From JAGQTE01 sp964648005 (GTDB lineage Bacteria; Actinomycetota; Acidimicrobiia; Acidimicrobiales; Acidimicrobilacustridaceae), in the NCBI GenBank assembly GCA_964648005.1, contig CAZYKR010000069.1, positions 1 to 17,000 of the forward strand: a stretch of 17,000 nt of DNA, read 5' to 3'. The notes beneath the pieces were generated by a model that was not told where the DNA came from, searched no databases, and saw only the letters and a program-made list of their open reading frames with translations. Below, piece by piece: positions 6,753-14,013 of the stretch (the stretch's first letter is position 1; every line of letters begins with the position of its first letter). A program made the translations under genes and the position numbers.

Positions 6753-7003
6753 CGGACCCCATCCTCGCCAAACGCGCCAAGGTCGCCCGGCTCACCTCGC
6801 TCGGCCAGCGCATCGGCTACGCCCTGTTCGGGGTCGCCCTCGTGGGCTTCTTCATCGGACTGGTGACGGGGTTCCCCGACGGGATCATCGTCGTGATCAC
6901 CATCGGACTCATCGCCGGGTCGATCGTGTTGGCCCCGGCGATCGTGTTCTCGTACGCCGTGAAGGCCGCCGACCGGGCCGACCGTGAGGACGACTGGCGC
7001 TAG
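6749..7003 (+). CDS. Small two-helix membrane protein, unknown function
   Basis: An 84-residue product starting at a GTG that overlaps the glycosyltransferase stop as GTGA, so it is translationally coupled. It has a basic N-terminus (ILAKRAKVARLTSLGQR), two hydrophobic helices separated by a short GFPDG turn (about residues 22-41 and 45-68), and a charged tail ending RADREDDWR. Both ends are predicted to be cytoplasmic. I do not recognise a named family; proteins of this shape are common, unnamed neighbours in high-GC actinobacteria. The coupling suggests it works with, or anchors, the upstream glycosyltransferase, but this is inference only. Confidence 0.75.
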   Translation: MTDPILAKRAKVARLTSLGQRIGYALFGVALVGFFIGLVTGFPDGIIVVITIGLIAGSIVLAPAIVFSYAVKAADRADREDDWR

Positions 7004-7008
7004 GCGGT

Positions 7009-7014
7009 TAGCAT
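7009..7014 (+). promoter_or_regulatory. -10 element TAGCAT of the alcohol dehydrogenase, inside an inverted repeat
   Basis: TAGCAT sits in the seven-base centre of the inverted repeat GGCGG (7003-7007) and CCGCC (7015-7019). It predicts a transcript start near 7021 and a leader of about 27 bases carrying a GGGGGA ribosome binding site at 7036-7041. This is one of the few leadered starts in the window. The repeat could be an operator or chance in GC-rich DNA. Confidence 0.45.
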
Positions 7015-7047
7015 CCGCCAGCGACCACGACACAGGGGGACAGGTTC

Positions 7048-8154
7048 ATGGCTACTGCTGCAGTGCTGACGGGGGTCGGCGCGCCGCTCGAGGTGCGCGA
7101 CGACGTCGAGGTGGCGCCGCCCGGTCCGGGCGAGGTGCGCGTCAAGACCGGGGCCTCGGGAGTGTGCCACTCCGACCTGTCCGTACAGAACGGCACCATC
7201 CCCCTGCCCACCCCGATCGTGCTGGGCCACGAGGGCGCCGGCACCGTGCTCGAGGTCGGCGACGGCGTGACGGGCGTGGCACCCGGCGACCGGGTCGTGC
7301 TCTCGTTCGTCCCGCAGTGCCAGGAGTGCTACTTCTGCAAGCGCGGCCAGGGCTTCCTGTGCGAGAAGTCGGCCATGGCAGCCATGGGCGGCATGCTCGA
7401 CGGCAGCACGCGGCTCACCTCGCAGGGCGGCGCGCTGCACCAGATGGCGATGTGCGGGACCTACTCGTCGGAGCTCATCGCCCCCGAGATCTCGATGGTC
7501 AAGATCGCCGACGACGTGCCGTTGAAGGTCGCCGCGCTCATCGGCTGCGGCGTGCTCACCGGGGTCGGTGCCGCGCTGAACACCGCCGACATCCACGAGG
7601 GCGACACCGTCGCCGTCATCGGCTGCGGCGGCGTGGGCCTCAACGTGATCCAGGGCGCCAAGCTGGCCGGCGCCGCCAACATCGTCGCCATCGACATGTT
7701 CGACCACAAGCTCGAGCTGGCCACCCAGTTCGGCGCCACGCACTGCGTCAAGGCCGGCGAGCAGGATGCGACCGGCGTCATCAGCGGCGCCACCGGCGGT
7801 CGCCTCGCCGACTCCGTGTTCGAGGTCATCGGCCTGGAGCAGACGATGAACCAGGCCATCGACCTGTGCCGTCAGGGCGGCGAGGTCGTACTGGTCGGCG
7901 TGCCGCGCATGGACGTCATGATGCACCTGCCGGCGGCGTTCACCTTCCTGTACCTCAACAAGTCGATCAAGGGCTGCTGGTACGGCTCGGCCAACGTCAA
8001 CACCGACGTGCCGAAGCTCCTCGGCCTCTACAGCGACGGCAAGCTCATGCTCGACGAGCTGATCTCGGCGGAGATCGACCAGGACGGCATCAACGGCGCC
8101 TTCGAGGCGATGGGCACCGGCGAGGTGGCCCGCTCCGTCGTCGTCTACGAGTGA
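7048..8154 (+). CDS. Zinc-dependent, NDMA-type alcohol dehydrogenase (class III-like MDR family)
   Basis: A 368-residue medium-chain alcohol dehydrogenase. Catalytic zinc ligands are Cys40 (GVCHSD), His61 with Glu62 (GHEGAG) and Cys167 (IGCGVLTG). The structural zinc lobe is Cys91, Cys94, Cys97 and Cys105 (C-x2-C-x2-C-x7-C). The NAD-binding fold has GCGGVG at 192-197 and an acidic residue at the end of the next strand (VAIDMFD), indicating NAD(H). The sequence fits the actinobacterial NDMA-dependent group (Rxyl_3153-type, TIGR03989), known from family work to co-occur with the redox peptide mycofactocin and to keep the cofactor tightly bound; no mycofactocin genes are in this window. Length is right for the family. 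The ATG at 7048 follows AGGGGGACAGGTTC. A TetR gene follows on the same strand after 66 bases. Confidence 0.9.
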   Translation: MATAAVLTGVGAPLEVRDDVEVAPPGPGEVRVKTGASGVCHSDLSVQNGTIPLPTPIVLGHEGAGTVLEVGDGVTGVAPGDRVVLSFVPQCQECYFCKRGQGFLCEKSAMAAMGGMLDGSTRLTSQGGALHQMAMCGTYSSELIAPEISMVKIADDVPLKVAALIGCGVLTGVGAALNTADIHEGDTVAVIGCGGVGLNVIQGAKLAGAANIVAIDMFDHKLELATQFGATHCVKAGEQDATGVISGATGGRLADSVFEVIGLEQTMNQAIDLCRQGGEVVLVGVPRMDVMMHLPAAFTFLYLNKSIKGCWYGSANVNTDVPKLLGLYSDGKLMLDELISAEIDQDGINGAFEAMGTGEVARSVVVYE

Positions 8155-8203
8155 GCTGAGCTCGGCCGCCGGGAGGCGGATGCCAGGGCGCACCGGACGG
8201 TTT

Positions 8204-8219
8204 GTTACCGTGCGGTAAC
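8204..8219. promoter_or_regulatory. Palindromic operator over the TetR gene's promoter and start
   Basis: GTTACCG and CGGTAAC form a perfect 7-base inverted repeat separated by TG. The -10 element TACCGT (8206-8211) lies inside it, and the right arm ends one base before the ATG at 8221. A bound dimer would block both RNA polymerase and the probable leaderless start. The TTAC...GTAA form is typical of TetR-family sites, so autoregulation by the adjacent protein is the natural reading. No second copy was seen in front of the dehydrogenase. Confidence 0.75.
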
Positions 8220-8220
8220 C

Positions 8221-8811
8221 ATGAGCGCCCGCCTCCCCGCCGCCGAACGCCGCCAGCAGCTGCTGGACGTCGCCCTCGAGGTGTTCTCGCGCGAGGGCTT
8301 CCACCAGACGTCGATGAACGACATCGCCGAGGCCGCCGGCGTGACCAAGCCCGTGCTCTACCAGCACTTCGGCTCCAAGCGCGACCTCTTCGGCGAGCTG
8401 CTGCGCGAGGTCGGCGACCGCATGCGCGTCGAGATCGGCAAGGCCACCGCCGGGGCGGCCGGGCCGCGCGAGCAGGTGGTCGAGGGCATGCGCGCCTACT
8501 TCCACTGGGTCGACCGGCACCGGGCGGGCTTCGACATCCTCTTCGCCGGCGAGACGCGCCGGGACCCGGAGTTCTTGAAGGAGGCCGGCCGGGTCGAGCG
8601 CGACATGGCCGCCACCGTGGGCTCGCTCATCGTGGTCGACGGCCTCGACACCGAACGGCAACGGCTGCTGGGCCAGGCGATCGTCGGCATGGCCGAGGCC
8701 GTGTGCCGCTACTGGATCGCCTCCGGCAAGGACCTCCCCGTCGACGAGCTCGCCGAGCAGGTCGCCGAGCTGGCCTGGAAGGGCCTGCGCGGCCTACGCC
8801 CCGCCTCCTGA
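8221..8811 (+). CDS. TetR-family transcriptional regulator
   Basis: A 196-residue regulator with an N-terminal TetR DNA-binding domain: RRQQLLDVALEVFSREGF (10-27), then the helix-turn-helix TSMNDIAEAAGVTKPVLYQH (30-49) and FGSKRDLF (50-57). The C-terminal ligand and dimer domain (about 70-190) gives no clue to the effector. The ATG follows a TACCGT -10 after nine bases, so the leader would be two or three bases at most. A palindrome covering that promoter implies autorepression. The neighbour upstream is an alcohol dehydrogenase on the same strand, a possible regulated partner, though no matching operator is visible there. Convergent with the GT-C-like gene; the two coding regions overlap by 18 bases. 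Confidence 0.92.
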   Translation: MSARLPAAERRQQLLDVALEVFSREGFHQTSMNDIAEAAGVTKPVLYQHFGSKRDLFGELLREVGDRMRVEIGKATAGAAGPREQVVEGMRAYFHWVDRHRAGFDILFAGETRRDPEFLKEAGRVERDMAATVGSLIVVDGLDTERQRLLGQAIVGMAEAVCRYWIASGKDLPVDELAEQVAELAWKGLRGLRPAS

Positions 8812-10563
8812 GCGGTCGAGGTAGACGGCGGCCTGGTAGTCGCGCTCGGCGAGGTCCTGCAGGCGGGCGATGTCGGCCTCGCTGACACCGGCGGCCCGCA
8901 GGTCGGGGAACGCCCCGTCGACCTGTCCGGATGCGGCGACGAGCTCGGTGACCCGGGCCCGCAGGGCGTCGGCCTCGGCCCGCTCGGCGGGGGTGAGGTT
9001 GTCGAAGGTGCCGAGCAGGTCGACGTCGGGCAGCTGCATGTCCGCGGCGCCGGCGCCCGTGGCGACGATGAGGCGCGCCGTGCCGTCGGCCTGCGGGTCA
9101 CGCTCGGCCCGACGGTTGCCCCAGATGCGACGGTTCGCCGCGTCGTCGACGACGGCCAGCGGATGGCCGCGCCGCTCGAGCTCGTAGGCGATCCCACCAC
9201 CGAGTTGGCCGATGTCGTCGCCCACCGTCGCGAAGGTGATCGGCTGCCCCGGCTCGAGCGCCGCCTCCGCCGGACCGATCAGCGCCGCCACCGCATCGGA
9301 CGCGGCCCGGTCGGGCGGATCGGCACCCCATGCCGGCACGGCGACCACGACACCCAGCGCCACGACGGCGCCGACGGCGGCGGCGGGCACCCAACTCGTC
9401 AGCGGCCGCCCCACCCGCGCCCACACGGTGGACCCGATCGCCCACGCCAGGGCGATCCAGGCGAACGCACCGACCACCCAGGTCCAGCGGAACAGGTAAC
9501 CGGCCGGCAGGTCGCGCACCCCGGCCAGCGCCACCACCGTCGCCCCGACCGCCACCAGCGCCGTCACCGCCAGGCGCGTCACCGGATCGCACGCCCGCCC
9601 ATCCTCGGGTGCCAGGCGTCGGCGCACGACCACCACGGCGGCGAGCGCCACGGCCAGCACCGCGCTCCAGCCCGACCACGCCGGCTGCACGCCGATGAAC
9701 TCGGGCTCGTCGCCGGTCAGCCACGGCCCGATCGGAAGCAGCTCGCGCCCGGCGATGCCCAGCGCCTGGCTCAGCGGCAGCCGCTCCCCCGCCGCCGCGT
9801 CGGCGCCACCGGTGAAGAACGCCGCGATCGCCGACAGGTTCGGCGTCTCGGCGGTGAACTGATCGACGAACGGCAACAGCCAGCACACGAGCCCGGCGCC
9901 AGCCGCCACGCCCACTGGCACGAGCCAGGCGCCGGTGCGGCGCTCGGCGACGACGAGCGCCGCCGTCGCCCACACGACGAGCGCGCCGACGAGCACCGCC
10001 GTGCCCACGTGCGCCTGGACCACGAAGCTCCCGGCGACGACCAACGCCGTCATGGCCCACCGGCTGCCGCTCGAGGCCGCCCACGCCGCCACGAGGCACA
10101 GCAGCACCGGACCCAGCAGCACGAACGGGTTCCAGGGGTCGCGCAGCACCTCGGGGCCGATGGCGCGCATCGCCACGAGCGCCATGGTCGCCGCCGCCAG
10201 GCCACCGGGAAGACCCGCCACGCCGAGTGCCAGCCACACCGCCAGTGCAGCCGAGACGCCAGCGATGATCAGCGTGCCGGCGAGCAGCGAGTGGGGCTGC
10301 TCGCCCGACACCTCGTAGGGAACCGAGAGCACCACGTTCGCCATCGGCCCCGGATGGTTGAAGGCATAGCGGCTGTAGGCGCCGGTCAGGGGCAGGTCGC
10401 CGCCCCACACATCGGCGGTGCGCGCCGCGATGACGGCGCGGTCCGTGTGGGGATGCCACGGGCTGCGTGCCGCCGCCACGATGCCGACCACCGCCGGCGC
10501 CAGCACGGCGCACAGCAGCGCGATCCGCATCCAGCGGGCCACGCCGGGGTGGTCGTCGGGCAC
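8794..10563 (-). CDS. Polytopic membrane protein, GT-C glycosyltransferase-like
   Basis: A 589-residue integral membrane protein with a first helix at about residues 13-31, roughly ten more hydrophobic helices to about residue 425, and a C-terminal soluble domain of about 160 residues. The first loop holds PHTDRAVIAARTADVWGG (38-55), PLTGAYSRY and NHPGP; an acidic residue here (Asp41) is the hallmark of GT-C enzymes, which transfer sugars from polyprenyl phosphate on the outer face. The C-terminal domain has a TFATVGDDIGQLGG segment and many charges. No substrate can be named. The GTG at 10563 is chosen because TAGGTT lies six bases upstream, the leaderless layout; an ATG twelve codons in also exists. 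It is divergent from an O-acyltransferase, suggesting a role in cell-envelope glycan assembly. Its stop overlaps the tetR end. Confidence 0.72.
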   Translation of the reverse strand: MPDDHPGVARWMRIALLCAVLAPAVVGIVAAARSPWHPHTDRAVIAARTADVWGGDLPLTGAYSRYAFNHPGPMANVVLSVPYEVSGEQPHSLLAGTLIIAGVSAALAVWLALGVAGLPGGLAAATMALVAMRAIGPEVLRDPWNPFVLLGPVLLCLVAAWAASSGSRWAMTALVVAGSFVVQAHVGTAVLVGALVVWATAALVVAERRTGAWLVPVGVAAGAGLVCWLLPFVDQFTAETPNLSAIAAFFTGGADAAAGERLPLSQALGIAGRELLPIGPWLTGDEPEFIGVQPAWSGWSAVLAVALAAVVVVRRRLAPEDGRACDPVTRLAVTALVAVGATVVALAGVRDLPAGYLFRWTWVVGAFAWIALAWAIGSTVWARVGRPLTSWVPAAAVGAVVALGVVVAVPAWGADPPDRAASDAVAALIGPAEAALEPGQPITFATVGDDIGQLGGGIAYELERRGHPLAVVDDAANRRIWGNRRAERDPQADGTARLIVATGAGAADMQLPDVDLLGTFDNLTPAERAEADALRARVTELVAASGQVDGAFPDLRAAGVSEADIARLQDLAERDYQAAVYLDRSGGGA

Positions 10564-10569
10564 GAACCG

Positions 10570-10575
10570 AACCTA
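10570..10575 (-). promoter_or_regulatory. -10 element TAGGTT of the GT-C-like gene
   Basis: TAGGTT on the minus strand is followed by six bases and the GTG at 10563. No ribosome binding site fits between them, so a leaderless message is predicted. Confidence 0.55.
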
Positions 10576-10589
10576 GCGCGAGCCGCCGA

Positions 10590-10595
10590 TAGCCT
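10590..10595 (+). promoter_or_regulatory. -10 element TAGCCT of the acyltransferase gene
   Basis: TAGCCT is followed by twelve bases and the ATG at 10608. The expected leader is about five bases, too short for a normal Shine-Dalgarno. With the minus-strand element at 10570-10575 this 44-base gap holds a divergent promoter pair. Confidence 0.5.
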
Positions 10596-10607
10596 CGGGG
10601 ACGAGCC

Positions 10608-12665
10608 ATGACCGCCGTAGCCCCGTCGGGGGGCCGATCGACTGCCGACGCCCCCAGCGGACGGCTCGCCTACCAGCCCGCCCTGGACGGTCTGCGCGCC
10701 CTGGCGCTGCTGGCCATCTTCTTCTTCCATGCCGGGTTCTCGTGGGCGCCCGGCGCCTTCTTGTCGGTCAGCACGTTCTTCACGCTCTCGGGGTTCCTGA
10801 TCGCGTCGCTGCTGCTGGCCGAGCATCGGACGACCGATCGCGTCGCCCTCGGCACCTTCTGGCGCCGCCGCTTCCGTCGGCTGCTCCCGGCGTCGTTGCT
10901 GACCATCGCCGGCATCACCGTCGCCTCGGCCTTCCTGGCCGACGCCTCGCAGCTGTTCCGACTGCGCGGCGACGGCCTGGCGTCGCTGTTCTACGTGGCG
11001 AACTGGCGCTTCATCGCCGTCGGCGACAGCTACGGCGCGCTGTTCACCACCGAGTCGCCGTTCCAGCACTTCTGGACCCTGGCCATCGAGGAGCAGTACT
11101 ACCTGCTGTTCCCCCCGCTGCTGGTCGGGCTGCTGGTGCTGGGCAAGGGCGCCACACGACCGATCGCCATCGGCCTCGCCGCCGTCATCGCTGCCTCGAT
11201 CGGCGCCGGCTGGTGGCTGTCGTCGAACGGCGCCACCATCGACCGCCTGTACTTCGGCACCGATGTGCGCGCGGCGGAGCTGGTGATCGGCGCCGTCGCC
11301 GCGCTGTGGTGGTCGCGACGCCGCACACCGCTGACGCCCACGGCGTCGCGCGCCGCGGCCGGGCTCGGCGCGGCGGCTCTGGTCGCCATGGTGGCGCTGT
11401 GGACGACGGCACATCTCGATCACGAGTGGTGGTACCGCGGCGGGCTGTCGCTGTACGCGCTGCTGACCGTGGCCGTCATCGTCGCCGCCGTCCAGCCGGC
11501 CGGGCCGGTGCGGCAGGCACTGGCGTGGAAACCCATCGTTGCGCTCGGCCTGATCTCCTATGGCGGGTACCTCATTCACTGGCCGGTGTTCATCTGGCTC
11601 GACGAGGAGGCGACGGGTCTCAGCCAGTGGCCGCTATTCGCGCTGCGCTTCGCCGTCACCATCGGCTTGGCGGTGGCGTCGTACCTGCTGCTGGAGCAGC
11701 CGATCCGCCACCGCAAGGCACTGCTCGGTTGGCACGCTCCGGTCGCGGCGCTCGTGGCCATGGCCGCCATCGTCGTCGGGTTGTTCGCCGTCACCGCCGA
11801 CGCCAAGGACCCCGGCATCGACTTCGAAGGTGCCCAGGCGGACTTCGAGGCCCTGGCCGCCCTCGGCACGGGCGAGCTCCCCCCACCGGCGTTCGACCCG
11901 TCGATCGACTGGGAGGCGCTGGGGCAGGCCAACCGGGTGCAGTCCGACGCGCCGCGCATCGCCGTGTTCGGAGATTCGACGGCACTGATGACCGGCACCG
12001 GCCTCGGCTACTGGGCCCTCGACCACCTCGACGTGCTCGATCCGACCGGAGGCGGTTGGGCGCATCTCGGCTGCGGGACCATCGGCGACGGCCAGCGGCG
12101 CCTGCGGGGCGAGGAGGTACCGCCGCCGGACTACTGCGCCGACTGGCAGCAGCACTGGATCGAGTCGATCCCCGCCGGCGATCCCGACGCGGCGCTGATC
12201 CAGCTCGGCGGCTGGGACGTCACCGACACCAAGCTGCCCGGCGACGACACCTTCCGGTCGATCGAGGATCCCGTCCTCTACGACGAGATGCAGCGTCGCC
12301 TCGCCGAGACGGTGGACGAGCTCACCGCGAGAGGCATCGCCGTCGTACTGGTGCTGTCGCCACCGATCGAGGCCGGCCGGGTCGACGGCGTGTCGCCGTC
12401 GCAGGCGCAACCCGAGTCGGACCCCGCCCGCATGGCGCTGTGGAACCAGCTCCTCGAAGAGATCGCCGCGTCACGCCCGACCGTGACGACCGTGGACCTC
12501 GCCGGCTACGTGGCGTCGCGCACCGACGACGCCCGCCTGCGCCCCGACGGGATCCACTTCACCGACGAGACGGCGCTCGAGGTGGCCGAGTGGCTCGGTC
12601 CCGAGGTCGCTCGGGTGCTCGCCGAGCTCGGCATCCAGACGCCGGTCACCCACGTGGAGCGCTGA
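10608..12665 (+). CDS. Acyltransferase-3 / SGNH fusion, OafA-like O-acyltransferase
   Basis: A 685-residue envelope O-acyltransferase in two parts. Residues about 22-400 are the acyltransferase-3 membrane domain: YQPALDGLRALALLAIFFFH opens it with the conserved His after the first helix, followed by FWRRRFRRLLPA and the TLAIEEQYYLLFP motif, with about ten helices. After a linker (about 400-445) comes an extracytoplasmic SGNH esterase-like domain: nucleophile Ser457 in VFGDST, a GGWD block, and the Asp647-x-x-His650 pair in PDGIHF. Such fusions move acyl groups, usually acetyl, across the membrane onto cell-wall or lipid-linked sugars. All key residues look intact. Divergent from a GT-C-like protein, possibly acting on its product. 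The end overlaps the convergent repeat-protein gene by 20 bases. Confidence 0.9.
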   Translation: MTAVAPSGGRSTADAPSGRLAYQPALDGLRALALLAIFFFHAGFSWAPGAFLSVSTFFTLSGFLIASLLLAEHRTTDRVALGTFWRRRFRRLLPASLLTIAGITVASAFLADASQLFRLRGDGLASLFYVANWRFIAVGDSYGALFTTESPFQHFWTLAIEEQYYLLFPPLLVGLLVLGKGATRPIAIGLAAVIAASIGAGWWLSSNGATIDRLYFGTDVRAAELVIGAVAALWWSRRRTPLTPTASRAAAGLGAAALVAMVALWTTAHLDHEWWYRGGLSLYALLTVAVIVAAVQPAGPVRQALAWKPIVALGLISYGGYLIHWPVFIWLDEEATGLSQWPLFALRFAVTIGLAVASYLLLEQPIRHRKALLGWHAPVAALVAMAAIVVGLFAVTADAKDPGIDFEGAQADFEALAALGTGELPPPAFDPSIDWEALGQANRVQSDAPRIAVFGDSTALMTGTGLGYWALDHLDVLDPTGGGWAHLGCGTIGDGQRRLRGEEVPPPDYCADWQQHWIESIPAGDPDAALIQLGGWDVTDTKLPGDDTFRSIEDPVLYDEMQRRLAETVDELTARGIAVVLVLSPPIEAGRVDGVSPSQAQPESDPARMALWNQLLEEIAASRPTVTTVDLAGYVASRTDDARLRPDGIHFTDETALEVAEWLGPEVARVLAELGIQTPVTHVER

Positions 12666-13161
12666 CCGGCCGCTTGACCGCGGCGCGCACCACCTTGCCC
12701 ATGTTGAGCTCCGAGATCGTCTCGGTGATGAGCTCGGGCAGGTTCAGCTGCACGATCACCCGCCGCACGACCGGCTCGAGGTCGAGGCGGTGGATGACCT
12801 GCTCGACGATCGGCATGAGGTCGAGGTTGTCGATGACCTGCTGCACCGCCGGCTCGAGGTCGAGGTCCTTGATGATGTCCTGGGCGATCGGGCCGAGCTG
12901 CGTCTGGACCTCGGTGAGGATCGGGGTGACGTCGACGTCGGCGACGACCGCCGAGCCGACCGCCCGGGTGTCGAGCGCCCCGGCGACACGGGCTGCCACC
13001 GCTTCGGCGTCGAGCGAGTCGATGACCCGGTCGGTCACTGCCGACAGGTCGATCTGGTCGAGCACCGCTCGCGCCACGCCGTCGATGACGGGCGACACGA
13101 GGCCGAGCACACCGCCCACGCTGCGGTGGACCGTGGTGCGGACGAACCCGGCGACCGCCAT
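12646..13161 (-). CDS. Protein built of tandem 13-residue LDLxPVVxxVI repeats, unknown function
   Basis: A 171-residue product with no signal peptide or clear membrane helix. From residue 37 to 164 it is almost wholly a tandem array of 13-residue units such as LDLEPAVQQVIDN, LDLMPIVEQVIHR, LDLEPVVRRVIVQ and LNLPELITETISE; about ten units are present and only one (89-99) is short, at eleven residues. Each unit starts Leu/Ile/Val-Asp/Asn-hydrophobic, often has Pro or Ala at position 5, and has hydrophobic residues at 6-7 and 10-11, which suggests short amphipathic helices packed in a regular array. I recall similar LDL-x-x-VV repeats in actinobacterial hypothetical proteins but no assigned function. 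The ATG overlaps the upstream aldolase-fold gene's stop as TGATG, so the two are translated together. The end overlaps the convergent acyltransferase gene. Confidence 0.8.
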   Translation of the reverse strand: MAVAGFVRTTVHRSVGGVLGLVSPVIDGVARAVLDQIDLSAVTDRVIDSLDAEAVAARVAGALDTRAVGSAVVADVDVTPILTEVQTQLGPIAQDIIKDLDLEPAVQQVIDNLDLMPIVEQVIHRLDLEPVVRRVIVQLNLPELITETISELNMGKVVRAAVKRPVSAPRG

Positions 13162-13925
13162 CACTCCACCAGGTCCGGTTCGGCGCGGATGATCTGCTCG
13201 TAGAGCGGCTGGAAGCTGAACCAACCGATGCCGTGCGAGCCCACCTGGGAGGCGGTCAGGCGCGCCGTCTCGTCGTCGATCGGCACCGGGTCCCCCGCCG
13301 CCATGGCCAGCAGTTGCGCCTGACATGAGCGCTCCATGGTGATGAACCAGAACGCCGCCTCGTCGACGGTGTGGCCCACGGTGAGCAGGCCGTGGTTGCG
13401 CAGGATCGCCGCCTTTTTGTCGCCGAGTGCGTGGGCGATGCGCTTGCCCTCCTCGGGGTCCAGCACGACGCCCGTGTAGTCCTCGAACACGACGTGGTCC
13501 TCGAAGAAGGCACAGGCGTCTTGGGTCAGCGGCGCGAGCGGCAGGTGCAACGACGAGAAGGCCTTGCCGTGCACCGAGTGGGCGTGGGCGGCGGCCACGA
13601 CGTCGGGCCGAGCGGCGTGGATGGCCGAGTGGATGGCGAAGGCCGCCTGGTTCACGGCGACATCGCCCTCGACGATCTCGCCGGCGTGGTTCACCAGCAA
13701 CAGATCCGACACCCGCATGAGGCTGAAGTCGATGCCGAAGGGGTTGACCCAGAAGTGGTCGGCGAGCTCGGGGTCGCGCACCGTGATGTGCCCAGCGATG
13801 CCCTCGGAGAAGCCGAACCGGCCGAAGAGGCGGAAGGCGGCGGCGAGGCGGACCTTGCGGTGCTGGCGCTCCTCCTCCACGGTCTCGAACGACGGCGGTG
13901 CGTAGGGCAGCGGGTGCGTGGCCAT
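13161..13925 (-). CDS. Class II aldolase/adducin-domain protein
   Basis: A 254-residue protein of the class II aldolase/adducin fold. The metal-binding histidines are visible: His114 and His116 in AAAHAHSVHGK and His178 in LRNHGLLTVG. Other family features are GIAGHITVRDP (42-52), HFWVNPFGIDF (57-67) and DACAFFEDH (136-144). The catalytic glutamate of fuculose-phosphate aldolase (E-x3-H before the metal site) aligns with Ala95 in NQAAFAIH, so a classical aldolase reaction is doubtful; many adducin-type members share this loss and have unknown substrates. The start at 13925 is supported by TACACT seven bases upstream on the minus strand and no ribosome binding site. It heads a two-gene unit with the repeat protein and lies divergent from the iron-regulated efe genes. 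Confidence 0.88.
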   Translation of the reverse strand: MATHPLPYAPPSFETVEEERQHRKVRLAAAFRLFGRFGFSEGIAGHITVRDPELADHFWVNPFGIDFSLMRVSDLLLVNHAGEIVEGDVAVNQAAFAIHSAIHAARPDVVAAAHAHSVHGKAFSSLHLPLAPLTQDACAFFEDHVVFEDYTGVVLDPEEGKRIAHALGDKKAAILRNHGLLTVGHTVDEAAFWFITMERSCQAQLLAMAAGDPVPIDDETARLTASQVGSHGIGWFSFQPLYEQIIRAEPDLVE

Positions 13926-13932
13926 GCCGGCG

Positions 13933-13938
13933 AGTGTA
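13933..13938 (-). promoter_or_regulatory. -10 element TACACT of the aldolase-fold gene
   Basis: TACACT on the minus strand is followed by exactly seven bases and the ATG at 13925, with no ribosome binding site. This is the same leaderless layout as at 3868, 3907 and 768. Confidence 0.6.
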
Positions 13939-13984
13939 CGAGCGACCCGGCACCGACGCCCGCGAGACTGGCACGCCGCTCGCC

Positions 13985-14003
13985 TGCTATTAGGCATACC
14001 TAC
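13985..14003 (+). promoter_or_regulatory. IdeR/DtxR-like iron box upstream of efeOB
   Basis: The segment contains TTAGGCATACCTA (13990-14002). Against the 19-base DtxR/IdeR consensus TTAGGTTAGGCTAACCTAA I count 12 matches, concentrated in the core and right arm. It overlaps the expected -35 position of the -10 element TAAGGT at 14014-14019, so an iron-loaded repressor would block transcription. Together with the iron-uptake genes downstream this is a good candidate, though the left arm is degenerate. Confidence 0.6.
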
Positions 14004-14013
14004 CATCGTGCAG

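Noticed and set aside
8166..8179. CCGCC-GGGA-GGCGG hairpin after the alcohol dehydrogenase as a terminator
   Set aside because: The stem is only five pairs and no T run follows. In DNA of this GC content it is easily chance, so I do not call it.
10378..10396. LPLTG in the GT-C-like protein as a sortase sorting signal
   Set aside because: It is at residues 57-61 in the first loop, not near a C-terminal hydrophobic segment and basic tail, so it cannot be a sorting signal.
9163..10611. 482-codon plus-strand open frame opposite the GT-C-like gene
   Set aside because: Low-complexity His/Arg/Pro/Gln composition, no domain; antisense shadow of a well-formed polytopic protein.
10742..13192. 816-codon plus-strand open frame overlapping the acyltransferase and the repeat protein
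   Set aside because: It is the shifted frame of the real acyltransferase and is Arg/Ala/Gly-rich throughout. The in-frame acyltransferase has clear motifs, so this is a shadow.
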